This document shows positions 16,217 through 25,659 of a stretch of DNA of 64,000 nucleotides, piece after piece. The position numbers and the translations under genes are program-made. Source of the DNA: JADJYF01 sp965278995 (lineage in GTDB: Bacteria; Pseudomonadota; Gammaproteobacteria; Ga0077536). Position 1 is the stretch's first letter, and the number at the start of each line of letters is the position of its first letter. Under the pieces are notes generated by a model, which saw only the letters and a list, made by a program, of their open reading frames with translations, was not told where the DNA came from and ran no database searches. Where the stretch lies: positions 5,456,001 to 5,520,000 of the forward strand of contig OZ257136.1 of the NCBI GenBank assembly GCA_965278995.1, written 5' to 3'.

Positions 16217-17041
16217 ATGAACACGATCACGACCAACGATGGCGTGCAGATTTTCTACAAAGACTGGGGTAGCGGTCAGCCCATTGTATTCAGCCACGGC
16301 TGGCCATTGTCTGCGGATGACTGGGATGCGCAGATGATGTTCTTTCTCAGTCATGGCTATCGCGTCATCGCCCATGACCGGCGCGGCCATGGCCGCTCCA
16401 CCCCGGTAGCCACTGGCCATGACATGGATCATTACGCCGATGACTTGGCAGCGCTCACTGCGCATCTCGACCTGAAGAACGCAGTGCACGTTGGCCACTC
16501 GACAGGCGGCGGCGAAGTGGTCCGTTACATTGCGCGACACGGCGCCAGCCGCGTGTCGAAGGCGGCGATTCTGAGCGCGGTGCCGCCGCTGATGGTCAAG
16601 ACCGCAGCCAATCCGAGCGGACTTCCCAAGCAGGTCTTCGACGACTTTCAGGCGCAAGTCGCCAACAATCGGGCGCAGTTTTACTACGAGGTGCCGGCTG
16701 GACCGTTCTATGGCTTCAACCGGCCCGGAGCGAAACCTCTGCAGGGTGTGATCTGGAACTGGTGGCGCCAGGGAATGATGGGCGGCGCGAAGGCTCACTA
16801 TGACGGTATCGTTGCGTTCTCCCAGACAGACTTCACCGAAGATCTCGAAAAGATCGCCGTGCCAGTTCTGGTGATGCATGGCGATGACGACCAGATAGTG
16901 CCCTATGCCGATTCGGCGCCGCTGTCGGTCAAGTTGCTGAAGAACGGCACCCTGAAAACGTACAAAGGATTTCCGCACGGCATGCCGACGACCCACGCGG
17001 ATACGATCAACGCGGATTTGTTGGCCTTCATCAAAGCGTAG
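16217..17041 (+). CDS. alpha/beta hydrolase, non-heme chloroperoxidase type
   Basis: A 274-residue protein of the cofactor-free haloperoxidase/esterase family. It has the oxyanion stretch FSHGWPLSADDW, HDRRGHGRS, nucleophile Ser95 in GHSTGGGE, acid at 224-225 in HGDDDQIVPY, and the histidine in FPHGMPTTH (about 254). Full length, no signal peptide, so cytoplasmic. Members hydrolyse esters and can form peracids; natural substrate unknown. A short hydrophobic frame before it (16111-16216) is in another frame and probably unrelated. Confidence 0.92.
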   Translation: MNTITTNDGVQIFYKDWGSGQPIVFSHGWPLSADDWDAQMMFFLSHGYRVIAHDRRGHGRSTPVATGHDMDHYADDLAALTAHLDLKNAVHVGHSTGGGEVVRYIARHGASRVSKAAILSAVPPLMVKTAANPSGLPKQVFDDFQAQVANNRAQFYYEVPAGPFYGFNRPGAKPLQGVIWNWWRQGMMGGAKAHYDGIVAFSQTDFTEDLEKIAVPVLVMHGDDDQIVPYADSAPLSVKLLKNGTLKTYKGFPHGMPTTHADTINADLLAFIKA

Positions 17042-17199
17042 ATAGCTCAGGACGTTAGCGGTGTATCAGTTGTGGTCCGTGCCGATTGAATGGGGGCTCG
17101 ACCGAAAGTCGATTGCAAGAAGGGCTGCACGTCGACCTCGAAAGTCTCGCGCAGGTCTGCTAGCTTATTCATTGTCATGCACCGCCGAGAGGTGGAACC

Positions 17200-17943
17200 A
17201 TGGAACGGCAAACCGCGCTGCCCGCTTTAATTTGTGTGGGCTTGAATCGCGTGCAGACGTTGCAAAGACTGCTGCAGCAGCTGTTTGATCAAACCTATGC
17301 GCACGGCGCCGGACCGCACGACTTCCTGCCGGATAATCTCGGCACATATTACCAATTGATAGATGCGCGATTCGACCTTCACACTCGCTATGCGAGTGTG
17401 TTTCAGATGAAGCCGGCAGTGCGCCTGATATTCAGCGGCCTCTATTCTCTCGCGAAGGTCGAGACGCCGCTTGGTCGAGCCTATCTGGACCTCATGCGTC
17501 GAGCCAGCCGTGAGGGACAACTGGCCGAAAGCAACCTCTCCAGCAAGCAACCCGCCGATCCACTCTCGATATTCGAAGCCACCTTGGCTGATCTCGTGCT
17601 GTATGACGGCGTAGTCGTTCGTAGTGCGATGTTGGATGATGTAACACGTATCAGTGCCGAACAGAATTACGTACGTGTGCATCTGCGCAATCGCGAAACG
17701 CTGCTCATGCGTGGCCCGCTGCGCAAGTGGTGTGACGCATTGCCGACGCGCTTCTTGCGCATCAGTCGCCAGTTAATTGTGAATCTTTCTCATGTACGAC
17801 AGCTGCAACGCGTTTCGCCAAATCAAGCCTTGGTGAGCGTCGAAGCCGACGACCAACCCATTCCTGTCGGTCGCAAGGCAGCGCTATGCCTGCGCCGCTC
17901 CTTGCTTGCGCGCGGAAATAGCGCGCTTGCCCCCCATACCTAG
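17200..17943 (+). CDS. LytTR-domain transcription regulator
   Basis: A 247-residue protein. The last 100 residues are a LytTR DNA-binding domain: ISAEQNYVRVHLRNRETLLM, LRKWCDALPTRFLRISRQLI, VNLSHVRQLQRV. The first 140 residues have no response-receiver motifs and no transmembrane helix, so any signal input is of unknown type. GAGGTGG lies before the ATG. It sits 574 bases upstream of the pilus operon on the same strand, so control of that operon is a reasonable guess, not shown. Confidence 0.82.
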   Translation: MERQTALPALICVGLNRVQTLQRLLQQLFDQTYAHGAGPHDFLPDNLGTYYQLIDARFDLHTRYASVFQMKPAVRLIFSGLYSLAKVETPLGRAYLDLMRRASREGQLAESNLSSKQPADPLSIFEATLADLVLYDGVVVRSAMLDDVTRISAEQNYVRVHLRNRETLLMRGPLRKWCDALPTRFLRISRQLIVNLSHVRQLQRVSPNQALVSVEADDQPIPVGRKAALCLRRSLLARGNSALAPHT

Positions 17944-18517
17944 CGCGTCATCGACTCGAACCGTGGCGCTCGTACGCGGCCGACATCTTTCTATCCTGGG
18001 ACTAATGGCTGCTTTTTTGTGACCAATGCGCGCATCGTCGCGAGCGCTCTCGGTTTGTCAGTCTTCCGCCAATACGTCACCGTATTTATGCGCGTGCGCG
18101 CGTATCGACCTAGACTCCAGGTATTTTTTCCGCAGGCCGCGCGCTACCAGAAATGAAAGCCAAACAGAATCTGGGATTATGATGACGTTTTTTGGGACGA
18201 ATAAGCACTAACGCGGCTTTTCCCTGTCTTTCGATAACGGACATTCGAGCGCGCGAGCAGCCGCTGCTGCAGCGACACGTTGACGAGCGCAGTTATCAAT
18301 CGCTTGATTTTACCCTTTGCACCCTAAGTTGACCCGCCAATTACCCCTCGGAAATTCACCTATTTCGCTTAAGTCGAACAAATTCTATTCCGCTAATCCC
18401 CTGCAATGCTGGTAGGGAATCGGCGGTTGCATCGAAAACACATCGCAGCCGTTGATGCCTGGTGCCCCCTGGCCATCCCAGTCTGGTAAGCAATAGTACG
18501 CAACCGAGGAGCGAGCG
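17944..18517. other. long leader region of the pilus operon
   Basis: 574 bases with no supported gene. The end carries a clear GAGGAGC ribosome site for the first pilin-like gene. A TTGACC hexamer near 18332 could be a -35 element but no good -10 partner is evident. The length suggests regulated transcription. No riboswitch fold recognised. Confidence 0.35.
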
Positions 18518-19060
18518 ATGAAAAGGAAACTGTCCCTGGCATGGTTGGTAGCCGCGTTGTTGTCGGCATCTCTAAGCTCGAACGCTTTTGCGCAGGTCGC
18601 CGGCGTGATGACCTTGAATCTGCAACTCGTTGACGGATGCATCGTCGCCGGTTCCAGCGACCCGTTGAATTCGGTGGCCTTCGGGGCCATGGACTTCGGC
18701 GTCGCGCCGACCATCTTTGCAGCTAATCTGCAAGCGCAATCACGACGTTCCGGATCGCTCGTGCAATTGCAATGCTCGGCAGGCGCGGTACTCAACGTCC
18801 TGGTCGGTGATGGCTTGAATTCCGCCGCAGGTTCGCGACGTCTCGCTGCGGGAGCCGCGCGCGTGAACTATAGCCTGCGCACCCAGCCTGGCGGTGGCGG
18901 CAGCCTGTATGCGGTGGGCGGCTCAGCACCCGGCCTGGCGATTACCGTGCCGGCGGGCGGGGCGACATTCGATCTGCCGATTTACGGATTGATCGCACCG
19001 CAGTCCGGACTGACCGCTGGTGTCTACACCGATACCGTCACGGTCACGCTGAGCTTTTGA
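18518..19060 (+). CDS. spore coat U domain pilin subunit
   Basis: A 180-residue secreted protein with a signal peptide ending at FAQ (residue 26) and one SCPU domain: a Cys in VDGCIVAGSS, the NSVAFGAMDFGVAPT strand, Cys in LQCSAGA, LVGDGLNSAAGSRRLAAG, and a final TDTVTVTLSF. These are subunits of archaic (Csu-type) chaperone-usher pili, with an incomplete Ig fold completed by donor-strand exchange. First gene of a five-gene operon and so probably the major rod subunit. Confidence 0.9.
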   Translation: MKRKLSLAWLVAALLSASLSSNAFAQVAGVMTLNLQLVDGCIVAGSSDPLNSVAFGAMDFGVAPTIFAANLQAQSRRSGSLVQLQCSAGAVLNVLVGDGLNSAAGSRRLAAGAARVNYSLRTQPGGGGSLYAVGGSAPGLAITVPAGGATFDLPIYGLIAPQSGLTAGVYTDTVTVTLSF

Positions 19061-19069
19061 ACAGCAGTC

Positions 19070-19654
19070 ATGGCATTAACCGCGCAACGGCTGGGCGGCG
19101 GACAAAGGGTGGGCGTGAGGCTGCGATACCTCGCGCTCTCTACCCTGGCGTCGCTCCTGCCTCTGAACAGCGCCGCACAGGTGGCGGCGCCGACCCAGGG
19201 CAGTGTGCAGGTACTGGCGCAAATTATCGCCGGGTGTCGCGTGAGTGGACAGACCACCCTGCTCAGCAACGTCAATTTCGGCACGCTGAATTTTGGCATC
19301 GCGCCGGGCATTTTCCAGACGCCGTTGACCGCACAGTCGCAAGGTCCGAGCGGTACAGTGGCGTTGCTCTGTAATGGTCTTGCTGCCGCTACAGTGGCAG
19401 TTGGCGTCGGTCAGCATGCAACAGGTAATCAGCGCAAGCTCGCCAGTGGCGCCAATACCGTGCCCTACGACCTGTTCACCGACAGCGCTTTCACACAGAG
19501 CTTCGTCGGCGTGACACCGCGCTCGTTCGCATTGACGCCAGTCGGTGGTCAAAGCAGCCTCAATATTCCGATTTACGGTCGCATCATGCCTCAGGTCGGG
19601 GGCTATCCGCATGGTACGTATACCGACAGCGTGCAGATCACGGTGGCATGGTGA
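19070..19654 (+). CDS. spore coat U domain pilin subunit 2
   Basis: A 194-residue paralogue of the preceding subunit: CRVSGQTT, NVNFGTLNFGIAPGIF, LLCNGLAAATVAVGVG, LNIPIYGRIMPQVGGYPHG and a final TDSVQITVAW. The ATG has no clear ribosome site. A GTG at 19115 would give a cleaner signal peptide (MRLRYLALSTLASLLPLNSA) and may be the true start. It lies 9 bases after the first subunit gene. Likely a minor or adaptor subunit. Confidence 0.88.
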   Translation: MALTAQRLGGGQRVGVRLRYLALSTLASLLPLNSAAQVAAPTQGSVQVLAQIIAGCRVSGQTTLLSNVNFGTLNFGIAPGIFQTPLTAQSQGPSGTVALLCNGLAAATVAVGVGQHATGNQRKLASGANTVPYDLFTDSAFTQSFVGVTPRSFALTPVGGQSSLNIPIYGRIMPQVGGYPHGTYTDSVQITVAW

Positions 19655-19696
19655 CGGAGCGTTTCGATCAATAGCGAATAACGTCAGGAAGACATC

Positions 19697-20461
19697 ATGA
19701 ATATTCGATTAGTGCACATCCTCTCTCGATTCTGGCTATTGAGTTGCTTGTTTACCCAACAGTCCATTGCCGCCAGTTCGATACTGATCTGGCCGCTCAA
19801 TCCGACGATTGAAGCCGGCACGCAATCAGTCGCCTTGTGGATGCAGAACGAAAACGACCAGGCCATCACCTTGCAAATTCGGGTGTTTGCCTGGGATCAG
19901 GACGGACACCAGGACGTCTATGAAGCGCAACGCGAACTGAGTGGCACGCCACCCTTTACGACCATTCCAGCACGCGGTAAGCAAATGGTCAGACTGACGC
20001 ACACTGCCGCAGCGGTGGTCGGCACGGAGCGCGCTTTTCGGTTGATCATCGACGAAATTCCGCGTGCTGTGCCGGACAACGAGTCGCGCAAGGCTTCGAC
20101 GCCGACCGTCGGTTTGAATGTGCAAATGCGTTATTCCCTGCCGGTGTTTGTGCGCGGCGCAGGTGCGTCGGACTCTACGCTTGACGCAGGCAATGAGCTC
20201 GCCTGGCGGGTCGAACAAAGCGATGGCGCATCGTACCTGCGCGTGCGTAATGACGGCCATCGCACTGCTCGTCTGACGCAGGTCAAATTCCGGCGCGGTG
20301 ACGGCTCGATACTCGACGTCGCGCCTGGTTTGCTCGGCTATGTACTTGCCGGCCGCGAAATGCGCTGGCCGCTACCCGAGCCTATCGTCAGCGCGGATGG
20401 ATTGGCGCTCGAAACTCAGCTCGAGAACAACGAGTCGCCAATCAAGCTACCGCCGTTCTAG
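19697..20461 (+). CDS. periplasmic pilus chaperone
   Basis: A 254-residue FimC/PapD-like chaperone with a signal peptide ending near SIAA, N-terminal Ig domain (SSILIWPLNPTIEAGTQSVA, LWMQNENDQ), the FTTIPARGKQMVRL edge-strand region and ERAFRLIIDEIPR with the conserved Arg region. The second domain spans about 140-254. It holds subunits by donor-strand complementation before delivery to the usher. Position after the SCPU genes matches csuC. Confidence 0.92.
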   Translation: MNIRLVHILSRFWLLSCLFTQQSIAASSILIWPLNPTIEAGTQSVALWMQNENDQAITLQIRVFAWDQDGHQDVYEAQRELSGTPPFTTIPARGKQMVRLTHTAAAVVGTERAFRLIIDEIPRAVPDNESRKASTPTVGLNVQMRYSLPVFVRGAGASDSTLDAGNELAWRVEQSDGASYLRVRNDGHRTARLTQVKFRRGDGSILDVAPGLLGYVLAGREMRWPLPEPIVSADGLALETQLENNESPIKLPPF

Positions 20462-20490
20462 TCAGCCGGCATGGCAGCGAACCGACGACG

Positions 20491-22902
20491 ATGGCAAGAC
20501 AACAAGTGGAGTCGTCGTGGGCCAAGCCTCTCGCGCTCTTGCTGCTGCTCGTCGCGCAAGCAAGCGTGGCCCAACCCTTGCCACCCGCACCGGCGCCGAG
20601 TGCGACTCCGGAACACCTCGTGTTCGAGGCCAGCGATAGCTTGGAACCAGTGCTGCTCAATCTCGAACTGGTGGTCAATACCGTGACCACAGGCAAGATC
20701 GTCGCGGTGGAAAACCGGCGTGGCGAATTGTTCATGCACGCGAGTGACCTGGTTGCAGCCGGCATCCAACTGCCAGGCGGTACACAGGGTGACAGTGCGC
20801 GCGTCAATCTCAATGGCATCGCTGATTTGCGCGCCCATTACGACGTCAATCGTCTGCAATTACAGATAGTCGTACCTCCGGAATGGCTGCCTGCCCAGGA
20901 CATTCGCCGTCGCACCGGCGATCCGCCCGTACCGCAAGACAGCTTTGGCGCCTTGTTGAACTACGACTTTTACTATGACGGCGGTACTCGTGGCCCAGGC
21001 ATCGCCGCGTTATGGACCGAACAACGTCTGTTCGATGGGTTCGGCGTCATCTCCAATACGGGCGTGGTACGCCACGTGCTCGATTACAGCACTTTCTCCG
21101 GCGGCGGTTCCAGCGATGGTTACATCCGTCAGGACACCACCTGGACTTGGTCGCAGGAAGATCGGATCTTGACCTGGACCGCCGGAGATTCCATCACTGG
21201 CAGTCAAAGCTGGTCGAATTCAGTGCGCATGGGCGGCATTAAATTAGCCCGCGATTTCCGCATACGCCCCGATCTGATCACCTATCCCTTGCCACAATTC
21301 GCCAGTCAGACCGCGGTGCCGACTACGGTCGATGTATTCGTCAATGGCAACCGCGTCAGTCGCGACGATGTGCGCCCGGGCCCTTTCATCATCTCTGATT
21401 TCCCATTCATCAGCGGTGCCGGTGAGGCCACCGTGGTCACCACTGATGCACTTGGGCGCCAGACCCAAACCACTATGCCGTTTTATGTAACCAGCGAAGT
21501 GCTGCGCAAGGGCCTGTTCGATTTCTCCACCAGCGTCGGGGCAGTCCGCGAGGATTACGGCGTCAAGAATTTTTCCTATGGCGAAATAGGTGGCACAGGC
21601 TCGTTTCGTTACGGCGTCTCGGACGCATTCACGTTGGAGAGCCAGGTGGAACTCAGCGATTCGTTAGCCATGGTTGGGGCCGGCGGCGTTGGCAAGCTCT
21701 GGCAATACGGTGTGTTGAGCACCGCAGCGTTGCATAGCAACGACGGCCCCGGCGGAGGATGGCAATGGACTTACGGTTACCGCTACGGCGGTAAGTTTCT
21801 CAGTTTCAGTTACCAAGGTACGCGACGCGATTCCGACTTTCAGGATCTGGCCTTGCATAGCAGCGACCGCCAGCGCGGGGACGCGCGCGACAACCGATTG
21901 AGCAGCGACGTGTTCACCGCCAGCGTGTTACTGGGGCGCACCGGTGGCACGGTGGGCGCAGGCTTCTTCGATATCGACAGCGGCGACAATGAGCGAACGC
22001 AACTGCTCAATCTGAGCTACAACAAGCCGGTCTGGCGCGACTGCAATGTCTTCGTCGGCTATAGCCGCGACCTCGGACGCAAGGACGATACGTTTATCGT
22101 GCAGGTCGTCATGCCGTTCGAGCATATGGGTCATGCCAGTGCGACGGTCATTGCCAATGGTGCCGGGCGCACGACCGAACGCATAAGCTATTCGCGCAAT
22201 GCGCCTTCCAGCGGTGGCGTGGGATGGGAGGTCGGCTATAGCGGCCGCGACGGCGCTCAGGACATCGATGCCGCCGGCAGTCTCAATACTCATTATGCTT
22301 ACCTCGATGGCGGCATGTACAGCGTGTCTGGCAAAGTCGCCGGCTGGGCTGGGGCCCATGGTTCGTTGCTGCTAATGGACAAGAGTCTGTTTCCGGCGCG
22401 GCAGGTCAACGACGGCTTTGTGCTGGTAAGCACCGATGGTGTCGCCGACGTTCCGGTCTATTTCGAGAACCAGCTGGTCGGAGATACCGACAGTAGCGGT
22501 CATTTGCTAGTGCCGTGGGTGCCGTCGTACTACGCCGGAAAATACGAAGTCGATCCGCTGGTATTACCGGGAAATATGCGCACACCGCTGGTCGAGCAGC
22601 GTATTGCCGTACGGCGTGGAAGCGGCGCGGTGCTACGCTTTCCCATCGCCGAAGTGCAAGCCGCGCTCATCACACTGGTCGATGCCGAGAACCAGCCGCT
22701 GCCGGTCGGAAGCGCGGCACAAGAAACGACGAAGGGACTGCACGCCCAGGTCGGATTCGATGGCGAAGTTTATTTCGAGGGTCTCGGCACTGACAACGTG
22801 CTCGACGTGACACGCCCTGACGGCGGCCACTGCACATCGCGTTTTACCCTCCCCGACAAACTGAAAGAGATCGCCCGTGTCGGGCCGCTGCATTGCGAAT
22901 GA
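20491..22902 (+). CDS. outer-membrane pilus usher
   Basis: An 803-residue usher with a signal peptide (to about residue 30), N-terminal chaperone-binding domain with PLPPAPAPS and the LVVNTVTTGKI strand, a 24-strand beta-barrel (about 150-600) with the plug region (YPLPQFASQTAVPTTVDVFV and NGNRVSRDDVRPGPF), and C-terminal domains ending LHCE. It is the pore through which the pilus is built. Equivalent to csuD. Its stop overlaps the next start (ATGA). Confidence 0.93.
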   Translation: MARQQVESSWAKPLALLLLLVAQASVAQPLPPAPAPSATPEHLVFEASDSLEPVLLNLELVVNTVTTGKIVAVENRRGELFMHASDLVAAGIQLPGGTQGDSARVNLNGIADLRAHYDVNRLQLQIVVPPEWLPAQDIRRRTGDPPVPQDSFGALLNYDFYYDGGTRGPGIAALWTEQRLFDGFGVISNTGVVRHVLDYSTFSGGGSSDGYIRQDTTWTWSQEDRILTWTAGDSITGSQSWSNSVRMGGIKLARDFRIRPDLITYPLPQFASQTAVPTTVDVFVNGNRVSRDDVRPGPFIISDFPFISGAGEATVVTTDALGRQTQTTMPFYVTSEVLRKGLFDFSTSVGAVREDYGVKNFSYGEIGGTGSFRYGVSDAFTLESQVELSDSLAMVGAGGVGKLWQYGVLSTAALHSNDGPGGGWQWTYGYRYGGKFLSFSYQGTRRDSDFQDLALHSSDRQRGDARDNRLSSDVFTASVLLGRTGGTVGAGFFDIDSGDNERTQLLNLSYNKPVWRDCNVFVGYSRDLGRKDDTFIVQVVMPFEHMGHASATVIANGAGRTTERISYSRNAPSSGGVGWEVGYSGRDGAQDIDAAGSLNTHYAYLDGGMYSVSGKVAGWAGAHGSLLLMDKSLFPARQVNDGFVLVSTDGVADVPVYFENQLVGDTDSSGHLLVPWVPSYYAGKYEVDPLVLPGNMRTPLVEQRIAVRRGSGAVLRFPIAEVQAALITLVDAENQPLPVGSAAQETTKGLHAQVGFDGEVYFEGLGTDNVLDVTRPDGGHCTSRFTLPDKLKEIARVGPLHCE

Positions 22903-23927
22903 GCGCTGGCATGCGAACACCGACGCCGCATTTCAAGCTTAGCGCACTGCTCGGTCTGTTTGCGTTACTGGCGTGTTCACGGGCGATGGCGGTGTGTGCG
23001 GTTAGTGGCACTGGAACGGTGTCGCTCGGCAGCAAGACCTCCTTCGAAGTCCGCAGCGCCATCAGTAATGCCGGCTCGGGCGCTAGCGGACTGGCTTGCC
23101 CTGGCATCATCGGTCTGCTGACCAACCAGTTCATCTTTACGCGCATGGTGAGCAAGGATGCGGCCTTTACTAATGTCCATGGCGACACCATTCCTTTCAC
23201 CGTTGCCACCCAGGCAGCCGGTTCGGGTGGGACCACCTTGGTACTTAACGTACAGACGGCCAATCTCGCGATCTCTAGTCTGCTCAGCATCGGGGGGGCA
23301 AGTTCGGACGTGTCCTTGTTCTATAGCCTTGGCGCAGCAGCCAACGTCACAGCAGGTACTTACACGGCGGCTGTGACACTGCGCTGGCATGCAGCCTCGT
23401 GCGGTACCATCAGCGCTATCGGTATCTGTATCGGTGCCTGGACCGTTACACCCGGTATTACGCAGAACTGTGCGCTCGGTTTGTGCACCCTGAACCAGGG
23501 CACCCTGCCAGGCACCGGCACGCTGTCGGTGGTGACAGCGACTCTCGCCGTTACCCGCGATTGCCAGTTCACGACCAATAACATTGATTTTGGCACGGCG
23601 CCCTTTGTGAGCGGCTTCAGCCCCATCGTCGGCAATGTCCTGATTGCCTGCACCAAGGGCGAGACGTACACCGTCGGCCTCAGTAACGGCAACAATCCCG
23701 CCAGTGGGCGGCGCCAGATGGCCTCCGGTGCGCAACGATTGCAATACGACGTTTTCAAAAGCGGCACGACGCTGTGGAACAGCACCTCGAGCCGCTATAC
23801 CCAGGCGACAGCGGCTGTCGGCAACGCCGCTGAGATCTTTCCCTATGAGGCGCGCATCTACACCGATCAGACCACGCCCAGCGTCGGCAGTTATAGCGAT
23901 ACTCTGATCTTGGACGTCGCGTTCTGA
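22899..23927 (+). CDS. two-domain spore coat U tip protein
   Basis: A 342-residue secreted protein with a signal peptide (LLGLFALLACSRAMA) and two SCPU-type halves, about 28-165 and 190-342 (the second with CQFTTNNIDFGTAPFVSGF, GLSNGNNPASGRRQMASGAQ and a final SDTLILDVAF). This two-domain build is that of CsuE-type tip adhesins. I start it at the ATG that overlaps the usher stop (ATGA) rather than the TTG two codons earlier. Last gene of the operon. Confidence 0.9.
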   Translation: MSAGMRTPTPHFKLSALLGLFALLACSRAMAVCAVSGTGTVSLGSKTSFEVRSAISNAGSGASGLACPGIIGLLTNQFIFTRMVSKDAAFTNVHGDTIPFTVATQAAGSGGTTLVLNVQTANLAISSLLSIGGASSDVSLFYSLGAAANVTAGTYTAAVTLRWHAASCGTISAIGICIGAWTVTPGITQNCALGLCTLNQGTLPGTGTLSVVTATLAVTRDCQFTTNNIDFGTAPFVSGFSPIVGNVLIACTKGETYTVGLSNGNNPASGRRQMASGAQRLQYDVFKSGTTLWNSTSSRYTQATAAVGNAAEIFPYEARIYTDQTTPSVGSYSDTLILDVAF

Positions 23928-23964
23928 ATCGCGCCTCGCTGCTCCTGGGTGCGGAGCCTGCCGC

Positions 23965-25080
23965 TCAGCTGTTCAGAATCAATGCGGTGTCGACAACCCC
24001 GTCAGTGCCGCGCACGAATCCTTTCCAGTTTTTCATGTAGTCGACGAAAGGTGGGCTCAGGCCTTCAGCAAGCAGGTACTCCGGCGACACCGGCAGCTCC
24101 ACCGGTTTGAAGCCTGCATCTGCCTTGAGCCGCCGCGGATAGTCGTGATGCAAGATGGCAGCGCGGCCAAGGATGAGGCAATCGACGCCCTCGTTCATAG
24201 CGCGCTCGAACTGCTCAGCCGTGTTGAGCTTGCCGGCCACGCCGAGGCGGACACCTCGGCGATCCAGCGACGTGAACTGCGACAGCAGGCTTTGGCCGTT
24301 GTTCGCGCCATCTTCGGGTTGCTTGAAGACATCCCACAGCGACATGTCGAGGAATTCGATCAGCTCGTCACCCATCAGGCGTTCGGCGAGCTGCACGACT
24401 TCAGGAAGGTGCATTCCAAAGCGCTCGGGAGACAAGCGAACACCAATCATGAAATTTTTCCCGCAGCGCGCACGGATGCCATCGATAATCTGCAGCAGCG
24501 GACGTTGACGGTTCGCAAGCGATCCCCCATAGGCATCGTCACGTCGATTGATTTCTGATGACAGGAACTGCGCCAGGAGGTAGCCATGGGCGCCATGCAG
24601 CTCCACGCCGTCGAAGCCCGCACGTTCAGCCCGTTGCGCGGCGCTGACGAAGGCCTCGATCATGGTCTCCACTTCTGACGCCGACATCGCACGCGCGCCC
24701 CATTTGACATTATCAGATGCGCTCAACGGTTGCATGCCGATAACCTTGCTCGGGCTGCGCATGCCGCCGTGGTACAGCTGCACGAACGCCAGACTGTCAT
24801 TGCCGCGAATGGCGCCTGCCAGCCGCGTGAGACCAGGCAGGTGATCATCAGAGAAAATGCCCAGCTGCCCCGGAAAGCCTTTACCCTCAGCCTGCACATG
24901 CGCCGCACAGGTCATGGTCAAGCCGAAACCACCTTCGGCACGCTTGGTCAACCAGTGAAACTCCTCATCTGAACAAGTGCCATCCTCGTGGCTCTGTTGA
25001 TTCGTCAGCGGTGCCAGCATGAACCGGTTCTTGATGGTCGGTCCCCGGTTGAATGACAGTGGCGTAAACAATGCAGTCAT
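23965..25080 (-). CDS. NADH:flavin oxidoreductase (old yellow enzyme family)
   Basis: A 371-residue FMN-dependent TIM-barrel reductase. Signatures: LFTPLSFNRGPTIKNRFMLA, FVQLYHGGMRS, AGFDGVELHGAHGYLLAQFL, SSEINRRDDAYGGSLANRQR, and CLILGRAAILHHDYP for phosphate binding. There is no C-terminal iron-sulfur domain. Such enzymes reduce alpha,beta-unsaturated carbonyls. It diverges from the isomerase and P450 genes, sharing a 258-base promoter region with them. Confidence 0.92.
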   Translation of the reverse strand: MTALFTPLSFNRGPTIKNRFMLAPLTNQQSHEDGTCSDEEFHWLTKRAEGGFGLTMTCAAHVQAEGKGFPGQLGIFSDDHLPGLTRLAGAIRGNDSLAFVQLYHGGMRSPSKVIGMQPLSASDNVKWGARAMSASEVETMIEAFVSAAQRAERAGFDGVELHGAHGYLLAQFLSSEINRRDDAYGGSLANRQRPLLQIIDGIRARCGKNFMIGVRLSPERFGMHLPEVVQLAERLMGDELIEFLDMSLWDVFKQPEDGANNGQSLLSQFTSLDRRGVRLGVAGKLNTAEQFERAMNEGVDCLILGRAAILHHDYPRRLKADAGFKPVELPVSPEYLLAEGLSPPFVDYMKNWKGFVRGTDGVVDTALILNS

Positions 25081-25338
25081 GGTGATTTCTATTCCTCGAT
25101 CGACTCGGTGGGTGAGAGCTCGCGCAGTGGCGGCGACCGGGGCGAATTGTATTCAGGTTTCATCAGTCCGCCCAACATCCTCAGCGGCGGGTAGTGCGCG
25201 ACGTATGGCCGTATGCTCGACAGGTCACTCGCAGGCGATAGCCAGGCCGCCCCGGTCCGGCAGATAATGCTTGAGTTCGATTCGAGCGCAATACCAAATC
25301 CGCCCGACCAGGGCCAGACAGCCAGGGGAGCAAGCACC

Positions 25339-25650
25339 ATGCACTTTCTCGTGTCCGCCAAGATCAAGAAACCGCGCGATGTCACCAACAAGGATTTTTA
25401 CGGCGTGTGGCAGCGTGAATCCGTCGCCGGGCGCGAGCTCGAAAAAGCTGGCGTGCCGATATTCAAGATAACCGGCGAGTACGAGGTCGTGCTCATCATC
25501 GATGTCGCCAAGCCTGCCGATCTCGACGCTGCGCTGCACGGCCTGCCGATCTGGATGGAAGGTTATCAGGACATGGTCGAGGTAACGGCGACGGCACTCA
25601 CGCCTTATGGCGAGTGGGGGCAGCAGCTCGACCAGCTGGCGAAGAGCTGA
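25339..25650 (+). CDS. muconolactone delta-isomerase-like protein
   Basis: A 103-residue ferredoxin-like small protein: MHFLVSAKIKKPRDVTNKDF, EKAGVPIFKITGEYEVVLII, ALHGLPIWMEGYQDMVEVTA. The pattern and size fit the muconolactone isomerase fold (usually about 90-100 residues). The ATG with GGGAG eight bases upstream is preferred over an ORF start at 25213. It precedes a P450 by 9 bases, so it may act on a ring-cleavage or lactone product, or be a related protein of other function. Confidence 0.8.
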   Translation: MHFLVSAKIKKPRDVTNKDFYGVWQRESVAGRELEKAGVPIFKITGEYEVVLIIDVAKPADLDAALHGLPIWMEGYQDMVEVTATALTPYGEWGQQLDQLAKS

Positions 25651-25659
25651 CCTGACATC

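Noticed and set aside
16066..16272. Short ORF with a hydrophobic stretch (IRNALIAVAIVAVVLL) before the chloroperoxidase gene
   Set aside because: It overlaps the hydrolase start in another frame and has no family match; could be an eroded signal peptide but this is not supported.
23935..23955. Hairpin GCTCC...GGAGC between convergent genes as a terminator
   Set aside because: Short stem with no T-run on either strand; not enough to call a terminator.
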